A stretch of 64,000 nt of DNA from Snuella lapsa (GTDB lineage: Bacteria; Bacteroidota; Bacteroidia; Flavobacteriales; Flavobacteriaceae). Shown here in pieces: positions 41,483 through 50,900 of the stretch (its first letter is position 1; each line of letters starts with the position of its first letter). The stretch covers positions 36,879 to 100,878 of the forward strand of contig NZ_BAABCY010000099.1 in assembly GCF_039539345.1 (NCBI RefSeq), in the 5' to 3' direction. The position numbers were made by a program, and so were the translations under genes. The notes under the pieces are model-generated. The model saw only the letters and a list, made by a program, of their open reading frames with translations, made no database searches and was not told the origin of the DNA.

Positions 41483-42377
41483 GAATAACTACCAGGTTTG
41501 AAGCTTTCATCTCATAGGTTAAATTCATAGGTTGCGTAATTGCTCTCAATGCATCTTCTAAACTATCATGAACAAACCCTCCAGTAAACAACCTCTGGGG
41601 ATTAAAATCTTTAAAGACTACCTCAACACCGTATTGCCGTTCTAATTCAGCAAAAACCTCTTTAACCGTGACTGCTTCAAAAATACTCATATTTTCTGTC
41701 CATCTGGGGACATTCGTGATGGTTTTTCCCTGAGTGAATTTACCGTTAAGTATCCGATAGGTATCTCCTGCATGTAATGTTCGCTTTATTGTATCAGCAT
41801 AAACCTCAACCACTCCCTCAAAACACTTAACTTCATAAAGATGATCCCTGTCCTTAATATTGAACTGAGTTCCTATAACAGTTACTGTACCTTGATTGGT
41901 TACAACCTTAAAAGTATTTCCTTTCTCAACTTTAAAATAAGCCTCTCCATGGAGTGTTAACTCGCGATTATCTTGCCAATTTCTTTTATGGTATGCTATG
42001 TCGCTCAATGCGTTTAAGGTCACAACCGAATGATCTGGCAACTCTATCATTTGCGTTTCACTGGCTAGGGTCTTCACTTGTGTGTAATGATTATAAAAGA
42101 GTGTGTAGTAAATACCAAGAGCCACAATAAAAACACATGCAACCTTTAGATACGATCTAAAATTATATAACTTTTTAACTGGAGCTTCGTTCTTAAAAGA
42201 TTGCGCTTTAAAAGTATCAAAATGTGATGCTTTAACAAAATGTGATGCTTTGAAATATTGAGCGTTTTCAATAATCTCTTTATTGAATTGTGCGTCATCC
42301 AATGCATCAAACTGCTGTTCTTCTTCAGCCGTAAGATCATTGTTCAACCATTTTTCTATTAATGACTTCGAATTCAT
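41466..42377 (-). CDS. FecR-family anti-sigma factor
   Basis: A 303-residue single-pass inner-membrane protein starting MNSKSLIEKWLNNDLTAEEEQQF. A cytoplasmic N-terminal sigma-binding part is followed by a membrane helix (about residues 68-86: YLKVACVFIVALGIYYTLFY), the FecR domain (about 105-200: IELPDHSVVTLNALSDIAYHKRNWQDNRELTLHGEAYFKV) and a C-terminal DUF4974 (about 225-300: FEAVTVKEVFAELERQYGVEVVFKD). It relays the receptor's signal to the sigma factor. An ATG eight codons upstream is possible but less typical. Its end overlaps the receptor gene by 17 bases. Confidence 0.93.
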   Translation of the reverse strand: MNSKSLIEKWLNNDLTAEEEQQFDALDDAQFNKEIIENAQYFKASHFVKASHFDTFKAQSFKNEAPVKKLYNFRSYLKVACVFIVALGIYYTLFYNHYTQVKTLASETQMIELPDHSVVTLNALSDIAYHKRNWQDNRELTLHGEAYFKVEKGNTFKVVTNQGTVTVIGTQFNIKDRDHLYEVKCFEGVVEVYADTIKRTLHAGDTYRILNGKFTQGKTITNVPRWTENMSIFEAVTVKEVFAELERQYGVEVVFKDFNPQRLFTGGFVHDSLEDALRAITQPMNLTYEMKASNLVVIHEKKN

Positions 42378-42422
42378 ACACTTTACTTTTATATATAACA
42401 ATTAAAGCTCAAAAACTCCTGA

Positions 42423-42947
42423 TTATTTTATTTTAAATCCTTCCAATTCTTTCTTCAAAATATTAAAAGCACTGTAAATCCTGTATTCAACCACCTTTTG
42501 CGTTACTCCTAATATCTCAGCTATCTCACCATGCTTTTTACCTTCTACCTTATTCAGTAAAAAAGCTACGCGTTGTTCATCATTTAAACTGGCTAAAACA
42601 GCTTTATACTTCTCAAAATACTGTTTTTTTTCCAGAATAAATTCAGGCGATTCACTATGGTAAATATTGGGCTTATCCGTTTGGTATTTCAAAACAACTT
42701 TTTGGTGCTTAATCGCATTTAACATCATGTTATTAGCTACAGTGAATAAGTAGGATTTGGCCTTGTCAACACTTACCTTTTTACAATTATTCCACAATTT
42801 CACAAAGGCCTCCTGAGCTTTATCCTTTGGATTGAGTGCCTCACCATACCGATAATATAAATAATCTGTCAAATCCTTGGAATAGGTATTGTAAATACTT
42901 TCAAAAACCTTCTCTTCACAAATTTTAGTATGCAATTCTTTTCTCAA
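42423..42947 (-). CDS. ECF sigma factor partnered with FecR, TTG start
   Basis: A 174-residue ECF sigma factor: region 2 (FESIYNTYSKDLTDYLYYRYGEALNPKDKAQEAFVKLWNNC), region 4 (LNDEQRVAFLLNKVEGKKHGEIAEILGVTQKVVEYRIYSAFNILKKEL). The frame has a stop two codons before TTG at 42945-42947 and no ATG before region 2, so TTG is the likely start. It is the first of sigma-fecR-receptor, 45 bases from fecR, and would transcribe the receptor and perhaps the divergent lipoprotein gene. Confidence 0.9.
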   Translation of the reverse strand: MRKELHTKICEEKVFESIYNTYSKDLTDYLYYRYGEALNPKDKAQEAFVKLWNNCKKVSVDKAKSYLFTVANNMMLNAIKHQKVVLKYQTDKPNIYHSESPEFILEKKQYFEKYKAVLASLNDEQRVAFLLNKVEGKKHGEIAEILGVTQKVVEYRIYSAFNILKKELEGFKIK

Positions 42948-43031
42948 TTTTTATATGCACTTTTAAATTTATTTAAAAATTCTCAGGAGATTCTAACTTT
43001 AAGTTGTTATAGTTATATAAATGAATCTAAA

Positions 43032-44099
43032 ATGAAATTCAAAACAACCTTTTTCATCTGCTTAACAGCCTTATTAATAGTCGCTTCCTGCAGAAAAGAA
43101 GAAATGGAATTCATTCAGGCTCCTACCGACCAAACATTAATTGCCAACTCTTCTATTGCTAAGTTAATGCAAAAAATGTCTACAAACGATGGGTCTAACG
43201 ACAATATTATTGATAAATCTAACTGTTTTAACATTAAACTTCCTATAGATGTCACCGCAAACAACATAGATCTAACTGTAAATACGCAAAATGATTATGA
43301 TATAATTGAATACATTTTTGATGATTCTGATGATGATATAGACATTTTAAACATTACGTACCCCATTACCATTGTTTTGGAAGACTTTACTGAAATAGAG
43401 GTTAATTCTTCTTCCAAATTTTACAGTCATTCGAATACCTGCAAAGGCGAAAACGAAACAGATGACGACATTGAATGCCTTGACTTTTTATACCCTATTT
43501 CCGCATCTGTATTCAATAAGAATAATGAAATAATCCAAACCGTTACGTTAAACACAGATAAGGAGCTAAATCATTTTATAACGCTTTTAAACAAAGATGA
43601 TCTGGTTAGCATCAACTTTCCTGTAAATGTGGTACTCACAGACGATGCCCTTTTAAGCGTTAACAACTTAAATGAACTTGAAGATGCAATTAACACCCAT
43701 AAGAACGATTGTGACGAAGATGACGATTTCGATTATAATGATGATGATTGTGATGACTGTAATATTAAAGACTTAACGGCCGTTCTTACCAACTGCAATG
43801 GTTGGACAGTAGACAAACTAAAAAGATATAATTACAATTACGATGATGCGTACAACGATTACACTTTTAACTTTCATACGGATGGTACCATCACCGTGTA
43901 TTACGCTAATAATACCGAAGAAGGCACATGGACAGCTAGTGGTACCGGAAACAACCTGACTGTAATAATCGACATCCCCGAATTACCATATTGCAATAAC
44001 GATTGGATTTTGCATGAAATATCTGAATATACAGAAACCCGAATTGATTTTAGGGTTGGGGATGGCGATAGAATGCGATATAATAACAACTGTAATTAA
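43032..44099 (+). CDS. Asp-rich lipoprotein divergent from the FecA/FecR/sigma unit
   Basis: A 355-residue lipoprotein: MKFKTTFFICLTALLIVASC, lipid Cys20. An ATG 34 codons upstream would overlap the sigma gene and spoil the signal peptide. The mature protein has two similar beta-rich segments (CFNIKLPIDVTANNIDLTV...ITYPITIVLEDFTEIEVNS and CLDFLYPISASVFNKNNEI...INFPVNVVLTDDALLSV), each a repeat of about 100 residues, then a Cys/Asp cluster around nt 43710-43770 (DCDEDDDFDYNDDDCDDCN) that could bind Ca2+ or another metal, and a lipocalin-like C-terminal segment (NFHTDGTITVYYANNTEEGTWTASG). No family name recognised with certainty. Divergence from the sigma/FecR/receptor operon suggests a shared regulon. 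Confidence 0.7.
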   Translation: MKFKTTFFICLTALLIVASCRKEEMEFIQAPTDQTLIANSSIAKLMQKMSTNDGSNDNIIDKSNCFNIKLPIDVTANNIDLTVNTQNDYDIIEYIFDDSDDDIDILNITYPITIVLEDFTEIEVNSSSKFYSHSNTCKGENETDDDIECLDFLYPISASVFNKNNEIIQTVTLNTDKELNHFITLLNKDDLVSINFPVNVVLTDDALLSVNNLNELEDAINTHKNDCDEDDDFDYNDDDCDDCNIKDLTAVLTNCNGWTVDKLKRYNYNYDDAYNDYTFNFHTDGTITVYYANNTEEGTWTASGTGNNLTVIIDIPELPYCNNDWILHEISEYTETRIDFRVGDGDRMRYNNNCN

Positions 44100-44140
44100 A
44101 ATATTGATTTAAACATTAAATGAAAAAGAAAAATTCCTTC

Positions 44141-44166
44141 GCATCAATACACTGATGCTTTTATTT
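44141..44166 (+). terminator. Terminator after the Asp-rich lipoprotein gene
   Basis: A 6-bp stem GCATCA/TGATGC with a 6-base loop is followed by TTTTATTT, 42 bases after the stop codon. Confidence 0.6.
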
Positions 44167-44185
44167 ACATCTTTTAATGTTTAAC

Positions 44186-44220
44186 AAAACTGCTTCAACT
44201 AAATGTTGGAGCAGTTTTAA
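44186..44220 (+). terminator. Strong hairpin 20 bases before the OB-fold gene
   Basis: AAAACTGCT-T-CAAC pairs with GTTG-G-AGCAGTTTT around a TAAAT loop, with one T-G pair. It ends 19 bases before the next ATG. It may be a second terminator of the upstream gene or a leader attenuator. Confidence 0.55.
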
Positions 44221-44237
44221 ATAAAAAATGAAAAACT

Positions 44238-44621
44238 ATGCGAAAATGGATTATTCTTTTCATAATCATTATTGTTGCTGTTATAGGCTATAACTATGTT
44301 TATCAAGACCATCGGGACATAAAGGCCGAAGTACCAGCCTATGTAATATCCTCTGCAACACTGATAAACGAATTTGTTGACAACTCAATAGATTCTGAAA
44401 AGAAATATCTTAATAAAACTGTAGAAGTTTCAGGAAATGTTAGTGAAATAAATTCTAATGATCTAACCATAAGTGACGGTATCTTTTGCTTATTCAATAC
44501 GCCAGTTGACAAAGCAACCATACAAATAGGCTCCCAAATTAAAATTAAAGGACGTGTTATAGGCTATGATGATCTGCTTGAGCAAATCAAATTAGACCAG
44601 TGCAGTATACTTACTAACTAA
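44238..44621 (+). CDS. Membrane-anchored OB-fold (tRNA_anti-like) protein
   Basis: A 127-residue protein with an N-terminal membrane anchor (WIILFIIIIVAVIGYNYVY, residues 3-21) and a small OB-fold-like domain (about 30-125: VISSATLINEFVDNSIDSEKKYLNKTVEVSGNVSEI, IGSQIKIKGRVIGYDDLLEQIKLDQCSI). This resembles the tRNA_anti-like family of Bacteroidota, which despite its name usually occurs in envelope proteins. Starts a run of closely spaced envelope genes that continues to yceI; gap to the next gene is 15 bases. Confidence 0.75.
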   Translation: MRKWIILFIIIIVAVIGYNYVYQDHRDIKAEVPAYVISSATLINEFVDNSIDSEKKYLNKTVEVSGNVSEINSNDLTISDGIFCLFNTPVDKATIQIGSQIKIKGRVIGYDDLLEQIKLDQCSILTN

Positions 44622-44636
44622 TTTTAATTTAGAACG

Positions 44637-45554
44637 ATGAAAAGTGTATTACGAAAATGCCTATTTGCAATAATTTTGAGCTTATCTATTGTTGCATTAG
44701 GTCAAACAACAAATGATTTCAGTCCTACTAAAGATAACACTATCTATAGTGAAAGCAATAATTCTAATGGACTGGGCATGCTGTTTTCGGGAAAAACCGA
44801 CTCCAATAATGGCAACAACAACAGAAGGGCTTTAATTCAATTTGATATATCGTCCATACCTAGTAGTTCAATGATAACAGAAGTAACGTTAACACTAAAT
44901 GTTAATAAGGATGCGCCTGCTGCTGGGAGTGAAACCTACAATTTATACGGTCTTACTAAAGATTGGGGAGAAGGTTCTTCTTCAGGTGGTGGCACTGGAG
45001 CTCCTGCTATTGCACCAGATGCAACATGGAACGATGCCATGCTTGTCACCTCTAGCTGGAATAGTCCAGGTGGGGATTATTCAGGTACTTCATTAGCTTC
45101 TTTAGACTTTTCTGGAACTGGGAATTTTACATTTTCATCTACTTCAAATCTGGTAACCCTGGTTCAAAGCTGGTTGGATGCACCAAGCTCTAATCATGGA
45201 ATAATTCTAATTGGAGACGAATCAAAATCTGGTACAGCTAGACGTTTAGGAAGTAAAGACTCTGGTGTAGCTCCTAAACTTTCTGTTACCTGGGAACCAG
45301 CATTAAGTAATGATGAATTTGTATTAAACAATTTTAGTATGTATCCCAATCCCAATAAATATGAAATTAAACTACACTTCCCATCGGCAATTTCAAAAGC
45401 TTCCGTTAAAATATTCGATAGCTTAGGAAAAGAAATATATAAAACTGGAACCTATAGTAAACCAATAAATGTTTCCGATTGGAGTAGCGGCATCTATCTT
45501 GTTCGGGTAACATCGTTAGGAAAAACAAAAACCAAACGTTTCGTAAAACTTTAA
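44637..45554 (+). CDS. DNRLRE-domain surface protein with T9SS sorting signal
   Basis: A 305-residue secreted protein with signal peptide (MKSVLRKCLFAIILSLSIVALG). Residues about 25-218 form a DNRLRE-type jelly-roll domain (FSPTKDNTIYSESNNSNGLG; RRALIQFDISSIPSSSMITEVTLTLNV; LVQSWLDAPSSNHGIILIGDES; RRLGSKDSGVAPKLSVTW). The C-terminal 75 residues are a T9SS type A sorting domain (FSMYPNPNKYEIKLHF, VKIFDSLGKEIYKTG, WSSGIYLVRVTS, TKRFVKL). Such domains are found in carbohydrate-binding surface proteins. It sits within the haem-protein cluster, 15 bases after the OB-fold gene. Confidence 0.88.
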   Translation: MKSVLRKCLFAIILSLSIVALGQTTNDFSPTKDNTIYSESNNSNGLGMLFSGKTDSNNGNNNRRALIQFDISSIPSSSMITEVTLTLNVNKDAPAAGSETYNLYGLTKDWGEGSSSGGGTGAPAIAPDATWNDAMLVTSSWNSPGGDYSGTSLASLDFSGTGNFTFSSTSNLVTLVQSWLDAPSSNHGIILIGDESKSGTARRLGSKDSGVAPKLSVTWEPALSNDEFVLNNFSMYPNPNKYEIKLHFPSAISKASVKIFDSLGKEIYKTGTYSKPINVSDWSSGIYLVRVTSLGKTKTKRFVKL

Positions 45555-45583
45555 ATTAAAAACTAAATAAAACCTTTTAAAAT

Positions 45584-46432
45584 ATGAAGAACCTACTATT
45601 GCTTTTAGTGTTTATACCCATTTTAAACTATTCCCAAAATGATCTGTTAGACGAAATAGATACAGACTCTATCTGGGACACACCGACCACAGCGACCTTT
45701 AAAGGACTTAAAATAGTTAATTTTGAATCTACCAAATTGGTGGCAAAAAACGAGTTTACATTTATTGTATCCCACCGCTTTGGGAGCGTTAAAGATGGCT
45801 TTGATAACTTTTTCGGACTTGATGATGCCGTAACGCGCTTAAACTTTGTTTTTGGGGTTTCCGACGGCTTTAATATTGGTGTTTCCAGAAGCTCCTTTCA
45901 AAAAATCTATGAAACCTCGATTAAATACAGGCTTTTAAGGCAAGAAGAAAATGGTTTTCCTTTTACCATTGTTGGTTTTAATGCCTTTTTAATAAATACT
46001 GCTCTAGACAAAGATAATTTACCGCTTTTGGAATTTAAGCATCGATTGGGCTATACCGCGCAACTATTAATATCCAGAAAAGTAAACACTAATTTATCTC
46101 TGGAGTTAGCCCCTACTTTTTTCCATGATAATTATGTAGTCGTCAACGAGCAAGACAACTCACAATATGCTTTGGGTATTGGCGGACGTTATAAACTAAG
46201 TAAACGATGGTCTATAAACGCCGATTATGGCTGGCACTTAAATAGGGCTGATAACTCTCCTTTCAAAAATCCATTATCGATTGGTTTCGATCTGGAAACT
46301 GGAGGCCATGTTTTCCAAATGCATTTTACAAACGCCCAATCCATGAACACCAATGGCTTTTTAGGTCAAGGCGCTGGCGATTGGAGTGATGGCAATTTCT
46401 ATTTTGGTTTTAACCTAAGCCGCGTATTTTAA
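45584..46432 (+). CDS. DUF5777-family outer-membrane beta-barrel protein
   Basis: A 282-residue exported protein (signal peptide ending near LNYSQ) dominated by alternating amphipathic strands: LVAKNEFTFIVSHRFGSV, DAVTRLNFVFGVSDGFNIGVSRSSF, FEFKHRLGYTAQLLI-like, YALGIGGRYKLSKRWSINADYGWHL, and a terminal aromatic strand FYFGFNLSRVF. I recognise the DUF5777 family of Bacteroidota barrels. It is followed by two c-type haem lipoproteins and YceI, so a role in moving or holding a substrate for an envelope redox process is plausible but unproven. Confidence 0.82.
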   Translation: MKNLLLLLVFIPILNYSQNDLLDEIDTDSIWDTPTTATFKGLKIVNFESTKLVAKNEFTFIVSHRFGSVKDGFDNFFGLDDAVTRLNFVFGVSDGFNIGVSRSSFQKIYETSIKYRLLRQEENGFPFTIVGFNAFLINTALDKDNLPLLEFKHRLGYTAQLLISRKVNTNLSLELAPTFFHDNYVVVNEQDNSQYALGIGGRYKLSKRWSINADYGWHLNRADNSPFKNPLSIGFDLETGGHVFQMHFTNAQSMNTNGFLGQGAGDWSDGNFYFGFNLSRVF

Positions 46433-46458
46433 ATAACCCCAACAAATACTTTATAAAA

Positions 46459-46821
46459 ATGAAAAACATACTATTAACAACTTGTTTACTTCTAATCACA
46501 TTATATGCATGTACCAATGCCAGCGAAGATGATTTAACAGATTCAACCCCAATTGCTACAACCATTACCTACAACGATCATGTTAAGGTTATTATAGACA
46601 ATAACTGCATTGGTTGTCATAAAAGCCCTGCAGTAAATGGAGCCAATGTATCATTACTGACTTATAACGATGTAAAAAATGCAGTTCAAAACAATAACTT
46701 AATAAGTAAAATTAACGGTAATGGACCGGGAGCTCAAATGCCCTTGAATGGCCAAAAACTACCGCAAACATCGATCGATATCATTGAAAAATGGGAAGAC
46801 GATGGCTTTTTAGAAAATTAA
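46459..46821 (+). CDS. Single-haem cytochrome c-like lipoprotein (first)
   Basis: A 120-residue lipoprotein (LLLITLYAC, Cys18) with one CxxCH haem motif in IIDNNCIGCHKSPAVNGA and a likely axial Met in GPGAQMPLNG. The segment ITYNDHVKVIIDNNCIGCH and the C-terminal IDIIEKWEDDGFLEN are typical of short cytochrome-like modules in Bacteroidota. Expected to face the periplasm, anchored in the outer or inner membrane. Followed after 23 bases by a paralogue. Confidence 0.86.
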   Translation: MKNILLTTCLLLITLYACTNASEDDLTDSTPIATTITYNDHVKVIIDNNCIGCHKSPAVNGANVSLLTYNDVKNAVQNNNLISKINGNGPGAQMPLNGQKLPQTSIDIIEKWEDDGFLEN

Positions 46822-46844
46822 TAACCCTTTAAATTTTATATGCT

Positions 46845-47213
46845 ATGAATTTTAAAAATTTTATTTCCGCTTTTTTGTTCTTACCATTATTGTTAAACTG
46901 TTCCAGCAGTGGAGACGATACCACAGAACCGACCCCTGATCCTGATCCCGATCCCTCAGAAAAAGTAACCTACGATGCAGACATAAAAAGCATTATGACA
47001 GGTAATTGTACCTCGTGTCATGGCAGTACACCAACACAAAATGCTCCCATGTCTTTAGTAACCTATGCGCAGGTTAAGGCTAACGTAGATAAGATAATTA
47101 CTAGAGTAAACAGTACATCAAACCCTATGCCACCATCATCCAGTAACGCACTGTCTGCATCTGAAAAAGATTTGATAGATCAATGGAAGGCTGATGGGCT
47201 TTTGGAAAATTAA
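46845..47213 (+). CDS. Single-haem cytochrome c-like lipoprotein (second)
   Basis: A 122-residue paralogue of the preceding protein: lipobox Cys19 (LLLNCSSS), an acidic proline-rich linker (TEPTPDPDPDPSE), the haem motif IMTGNCTSCHGSTPTQ and the axial-Met candidate NPMPPSS, ending DLIDQWKADGLLEN like its neighbour's WEDDGFLEN. The pair probably arose by tandem duplication and may pass electrons between themselves. Haem attachment would need CcsBA, encoded 750 bases further on the other strand. Confidence 0.86.
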   Translation: MNFKNFISAFLFLPLLLNCSSSGDDTTEPTPDPDPDPSEKVTYDADIKSIMTGNCTSCHGSTPTQNAPMSLVTYAQVKANVDKIITRVNSTSNPMPPSSSNALSASEKDLIDQWKADGLLEN

Positions 47214-47218
47214 ATAGT

Positions 47219-47270
47219 TTTGGCAGTATTTTTGGTTACATTTAGTTATAACCAAAATATTACTGCCAAA
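47219..47270 (+). other. Long imperfect inverted repeat ahead of yceI
   Basis: A left arm TTTGGCAGTATTTTTGGTTA pairs with TAACCAAAATATTACTGCCAAA-type sequence on the right, about 19 pairs with a two-base bulge, loop CATTTAGTTA. It ends 14 bases before the yceI ATG and has no T run, so it looks more like an mRNA processing or leader structure than a simple terminator. Confidence 0.65.
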
Positions 47271-47284
47271 TAAAATAAGTAAAA

Positions 47285-47827
47285 ATGAAAAAACTACTAT
47301 ATATCTTTGCTTTCATAAGTCTTAACTGTTTATCTCAGTCAAAGTTTTTAACAAAATCCGGCACCGTTAGCTTTGAAGCGTCTGTGCCTTCTTTTGAAGA
47401 AGTAGCTGCCAAAACCAATGCCGCCACAGCAATTCTTAACACCGAAAATGGTGAATTTGCTGCTTTGATCTTGGTTAAGGGGTTTCGCTTTAAAAATGCT
47501 CTTATGGAAGAGCACTTTAATGAAAACTACGCCGAGTCTGACACATACCCTAAAGTTACTTTTAAAGGCAAACTGAAAGATTATGAAGCAGGACAATTAA
47601 AAACCTCAACTGCTTTTAAAATTGATGGTGAACTTACGTTTCATGGTAAATCCCAAAAGCTGGAAGATATTCCTCTAACGATAACAACAAACAACAATAC
47701 CATTACCATAACAGGTAATTTTGTTACTTCCCCCTCATATTTTGATATAAAAATACCCAAAATAGTAAGTAACAAAATTGCTGAAACCGTAGATGTAACA
47801 TTCCATTTCGAATTACAAAAAAAGTAA
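47285..47827 (+). CDS. YceI-family periplasmic protein
   Basis: A 180-residue lipocalin-like protein with signal peptide (MKKLLYIFAFISLNCLSQ). The YceI pattern is clear: KFLTKSGTVSFEASVPSFEEVAAK, LILVKGFRFKNALMEEHFNENYAESDTYPKVTFKGKL, FKIDGELTFHGKSQKL, and SPSYFDIKIPKIVSNKIAETVDVTFHFEL. The fold binds polyisoprenoids such as quinone-like lipids in several species. Last gene of the envelope cluster beginning at 44238; a symmetrical terminator follows. Proximity to cytochromes suggests involvement with a lipid-soluble redox compound, an inference. Confidence 0.9.
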   Translation: MKKLLYIFAFISLNCLSQSKFLTKSGTVSFEASVPSFEEVAAKTNAATAILNTENGEFAALILVKGFRFKNALMEEHFNENYAESDTYPKVTFKGKLKDYEAGQLKTSTAFKIDGELTFHGKSQKLEDIPLTITTNNNTITITGNFVTSPSYFDIKIPKIVSNKIAETVDVTFHFELQKK

Positions 47828-47871
47828 ACTGACTAGTTCCCTTAAAACAATTTAGATCTCGCTTGGTGACT

Positions 47872-47919
47872 AAAAAACAAGTCCGGAATTTCATTAGAAA
47901 CACCGGACTTGTTTTTTTA
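47872..47919. terminator. Bidirectional terminator between yceI and ccsBA
   Basis: A 9-bp stem CAAGTCCGG/CCGGACTTG, extended by A and T runs, has a 16-base loop and symmetrical T tracts. It separates convergent genes. Confidence 0.85.
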
Positions 47920-47965
47920 TTACAATAGTTTTTAGTGTAAAAACACTCTTTACTAGTTTAACTAT

Positions 47966-50900
47966 CTACTTTTTATAATACTTTATATAACCCCTATAAG
48001 CAAAAGCTCCCAACAGAGCAACTATACCGCAGGCTATCCCTATAAATTTAAGACTGACTATTTGATCGCCGCTGGCATAAGAATGCAAGCCGGCCAAATA
48101 AAAATTAACACCAAAATAGGTCATCATAATACTAGAAAAGGCCACAATAGACATTAAATTAAAAAACCAACGACTACGAAGTTTTGGCACAAATCGCATA
48201 TGGATCACAAATGCATATATCATAATACTTATGAGAGCCCATGTTTCTTTTGGATCCCAACCCCAATAGCGTCCCCAACTCTCATTGGCCCACATACCTC
48301 CTAAAAAGTTTCCTATTGTTAACATTACCAATCCAACAGTAAGTGACATTTCGTTTATTATGGTTAACTCCTTAATATTAAGCGCCATTTTTTCCTTGTT
48401 GCCCTTAGTTGTAAAGATCATTAGTAATAAAGCTACTACCCCTAATATCATACCTAAAGTAAAAGGCCCATAACTTCCTACGATAATAGATACATGAATC
48501 ATTAGCCAATAACTGTTAAGCACTGGCTGCAAATTTGCAATGGCAGGATCCATCCAGTTCCAATGCGCTATCATTAATATCATGGACGTTACAAAGGCGG
48601 TTGCCGCAATAGTCAAGTCACTTTTTCTTCCAAAAACCAAACCAAACAACATGGTTGCCCAAGCTACATATATCATCGACTCGTAAGCATCGCTCCAAGG
48701 TGCATGGCCAGAAACATACCACCTGGCTATAAGTCCCGAGGTATGCAATACAAACAATCCAAGGATAATAGCTTTAAAGACATTTACCGAAATGTTGATA
48801 GCCTTACTCCTGTCCTTAAAAATTTGAACAATAAGTACAACAAACAATAGTGCACCAGCATACATATACCAGCTAAACAACTTCTTAAAAATATCATATT
48901 TATTATATAGAATTTCGGTTTTTACCTTACTGTCCGAAATCATCACATCTGCACCATACTGATGCTGTGTTTTTTTAAAGGCAGCCAACAGCTTCGAGGC
49001 CTCCGAAAAATCCCCCGTTTGTTTGGCATTGTTAAGCGTATACAGATAAGCTCTAAATCCATTATTTACAAAATTACTATAGAGCGAATCCTGGATTTTA
49101 TAATTCCCATGCTTATAATCATAAGCCGAAATCCACTTGTTATTTTCATCATTGGGAATCGGAAATATTTTAAGAGATGCTCCTTCTATAGTATTATAAA
49201 ACAAATCTACATGTTGATGTACTTCTCTAAATTCCTTTTGAAATGCATTAGGCGTTAATGTTGAATATGCCTCTTCTAAATAGGGTTCCAGCTTATATTC
49301 TCCGCGCTCCGTAAAAAAATCAGCCAGTGTTGCATATTTTTCTTCTTTTTTAATCCCAATGATTTTACGAATGGAATCATCCTTTTTCAGCTTTAAAAAC
49401 ATTACTGGTACATTATACCACAACATAGGACTCTCCTGAATTGACAAGAACACTTGATTGGCATCAAATTCCTCATAAGTGTCACTTTTACTTATCTTAC
49501 GAAGCATCTCAGACGCATAGGTATTAACCGGCATCATACGGCCGTTAAGATCCTGTATTACCAAATGCCCAAAAATATCGGCGTGTTCCTTTGGCGTTAT
49601 GTTGGCTCTCAGCACAGAGTCTATTTGTACCTTTGTTGGTTTCACGTAAGCATGCCCTTCTTGGCCATGCTCCTGTGCAAATCCGTTAAGTCCGACAAAC
49701 AATAATACGATAGATACTAGTTTGGCCTTTTTTATTTTAACGTCTTTAAGTTGTTCTTTTAAATGACCAAAACGTGAATATTTAGAGAATAGAATGGCCA
49801 ACAATCCAAAATATAGCAAGAAATAGCCAATATAGGTTAGCAATGTCCCCCAATAATCATGGTTCACAGACAGATGCGTACCTCCTTCGTCGGGATCAAA
49901 CCCAGATTGAAAAAAGCGATACCCCCTATGATCTAGAATATTGTTCATATAGATTTTATAATCAAAATCGCCTTCTTGCTCATCTAAAATAGTCACCTGA
50001 CTGGAATAAGCGGAATAGCCTTTTTCCGTTCCAGGATAACGTTCGGCCTCAAAATCATTTAGCTTAATTGAAAACGGTAATTCCAAAATTTTGGAGCCAT
50101 ACTTAAAGGCAAAATCCAAACCGCCTACACTTACTTGCTTAAACTTCCCGCTATATCCTTTTCCTCCAAGAAGACCTACTTTTTTAGTTTCACCATTGGA
50201 GCTTACCTTGAGTACAACACCATCCTGATCATTCTTCAATATTTGTGATTTTTGAACGATATCAAACTCCCCTTTAACAACGGGCTTAGGAAATACCATT
50301 TGCATGTTACCAATTACATATCGCGACCGCAATATTAAAGGTTGCACACTATCTTTTATTAATTTTCCTTGTGCCATTGTTGCCATGGTCATATACTCAC
50401 CTTCAAAAGGAGAATTAATAGTCAACGAATCACCTTCATATGTAATATTAATAGCTCCCGGTGTTGGCTTGTTAAGCGCAAATAGTACGTTATGAATACT
50501 TTGTACCTGCCCTACTTTTAAGAAGTGATTATGTGGCCCGGAAGCAGCTGCTTCCACTACTTTCAAGTATGATTCGCCTTCTTCACTGGGAATAACATCC
50601 TCTTCTGCTCCTACAATGAATTTTTCAAGTTCTATTGATACGGGTTGTTGATTGTATTTTGTATCAATCTTAAAATCATTATCCAATCGCCCAGAAAAAT
50701 CAACTTCCCTTTCAACAGGCAAGCGTTGTGCTACACCATCAATTTCATAATCTCCATCTATATAAGTAGTAATATATGTTTTTTGTGACAAGAACGTATT
50801 CTCTGTGGCGCCTTCACGAATGGCCATCATCCCTTCAAAACTAACATATCTGGTAATAAATGCCCCTAGCAGAATAAAAATAAAGGCTCCATGCAATATA

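Noticed and set aside
38978..42947. A SusC/SusD polysaccharide utilisation locus
   Set aside because: The receptor has STN and FecR/sigma partners, but there is no SusD-like gene and no glycoside hydrolase next to it.
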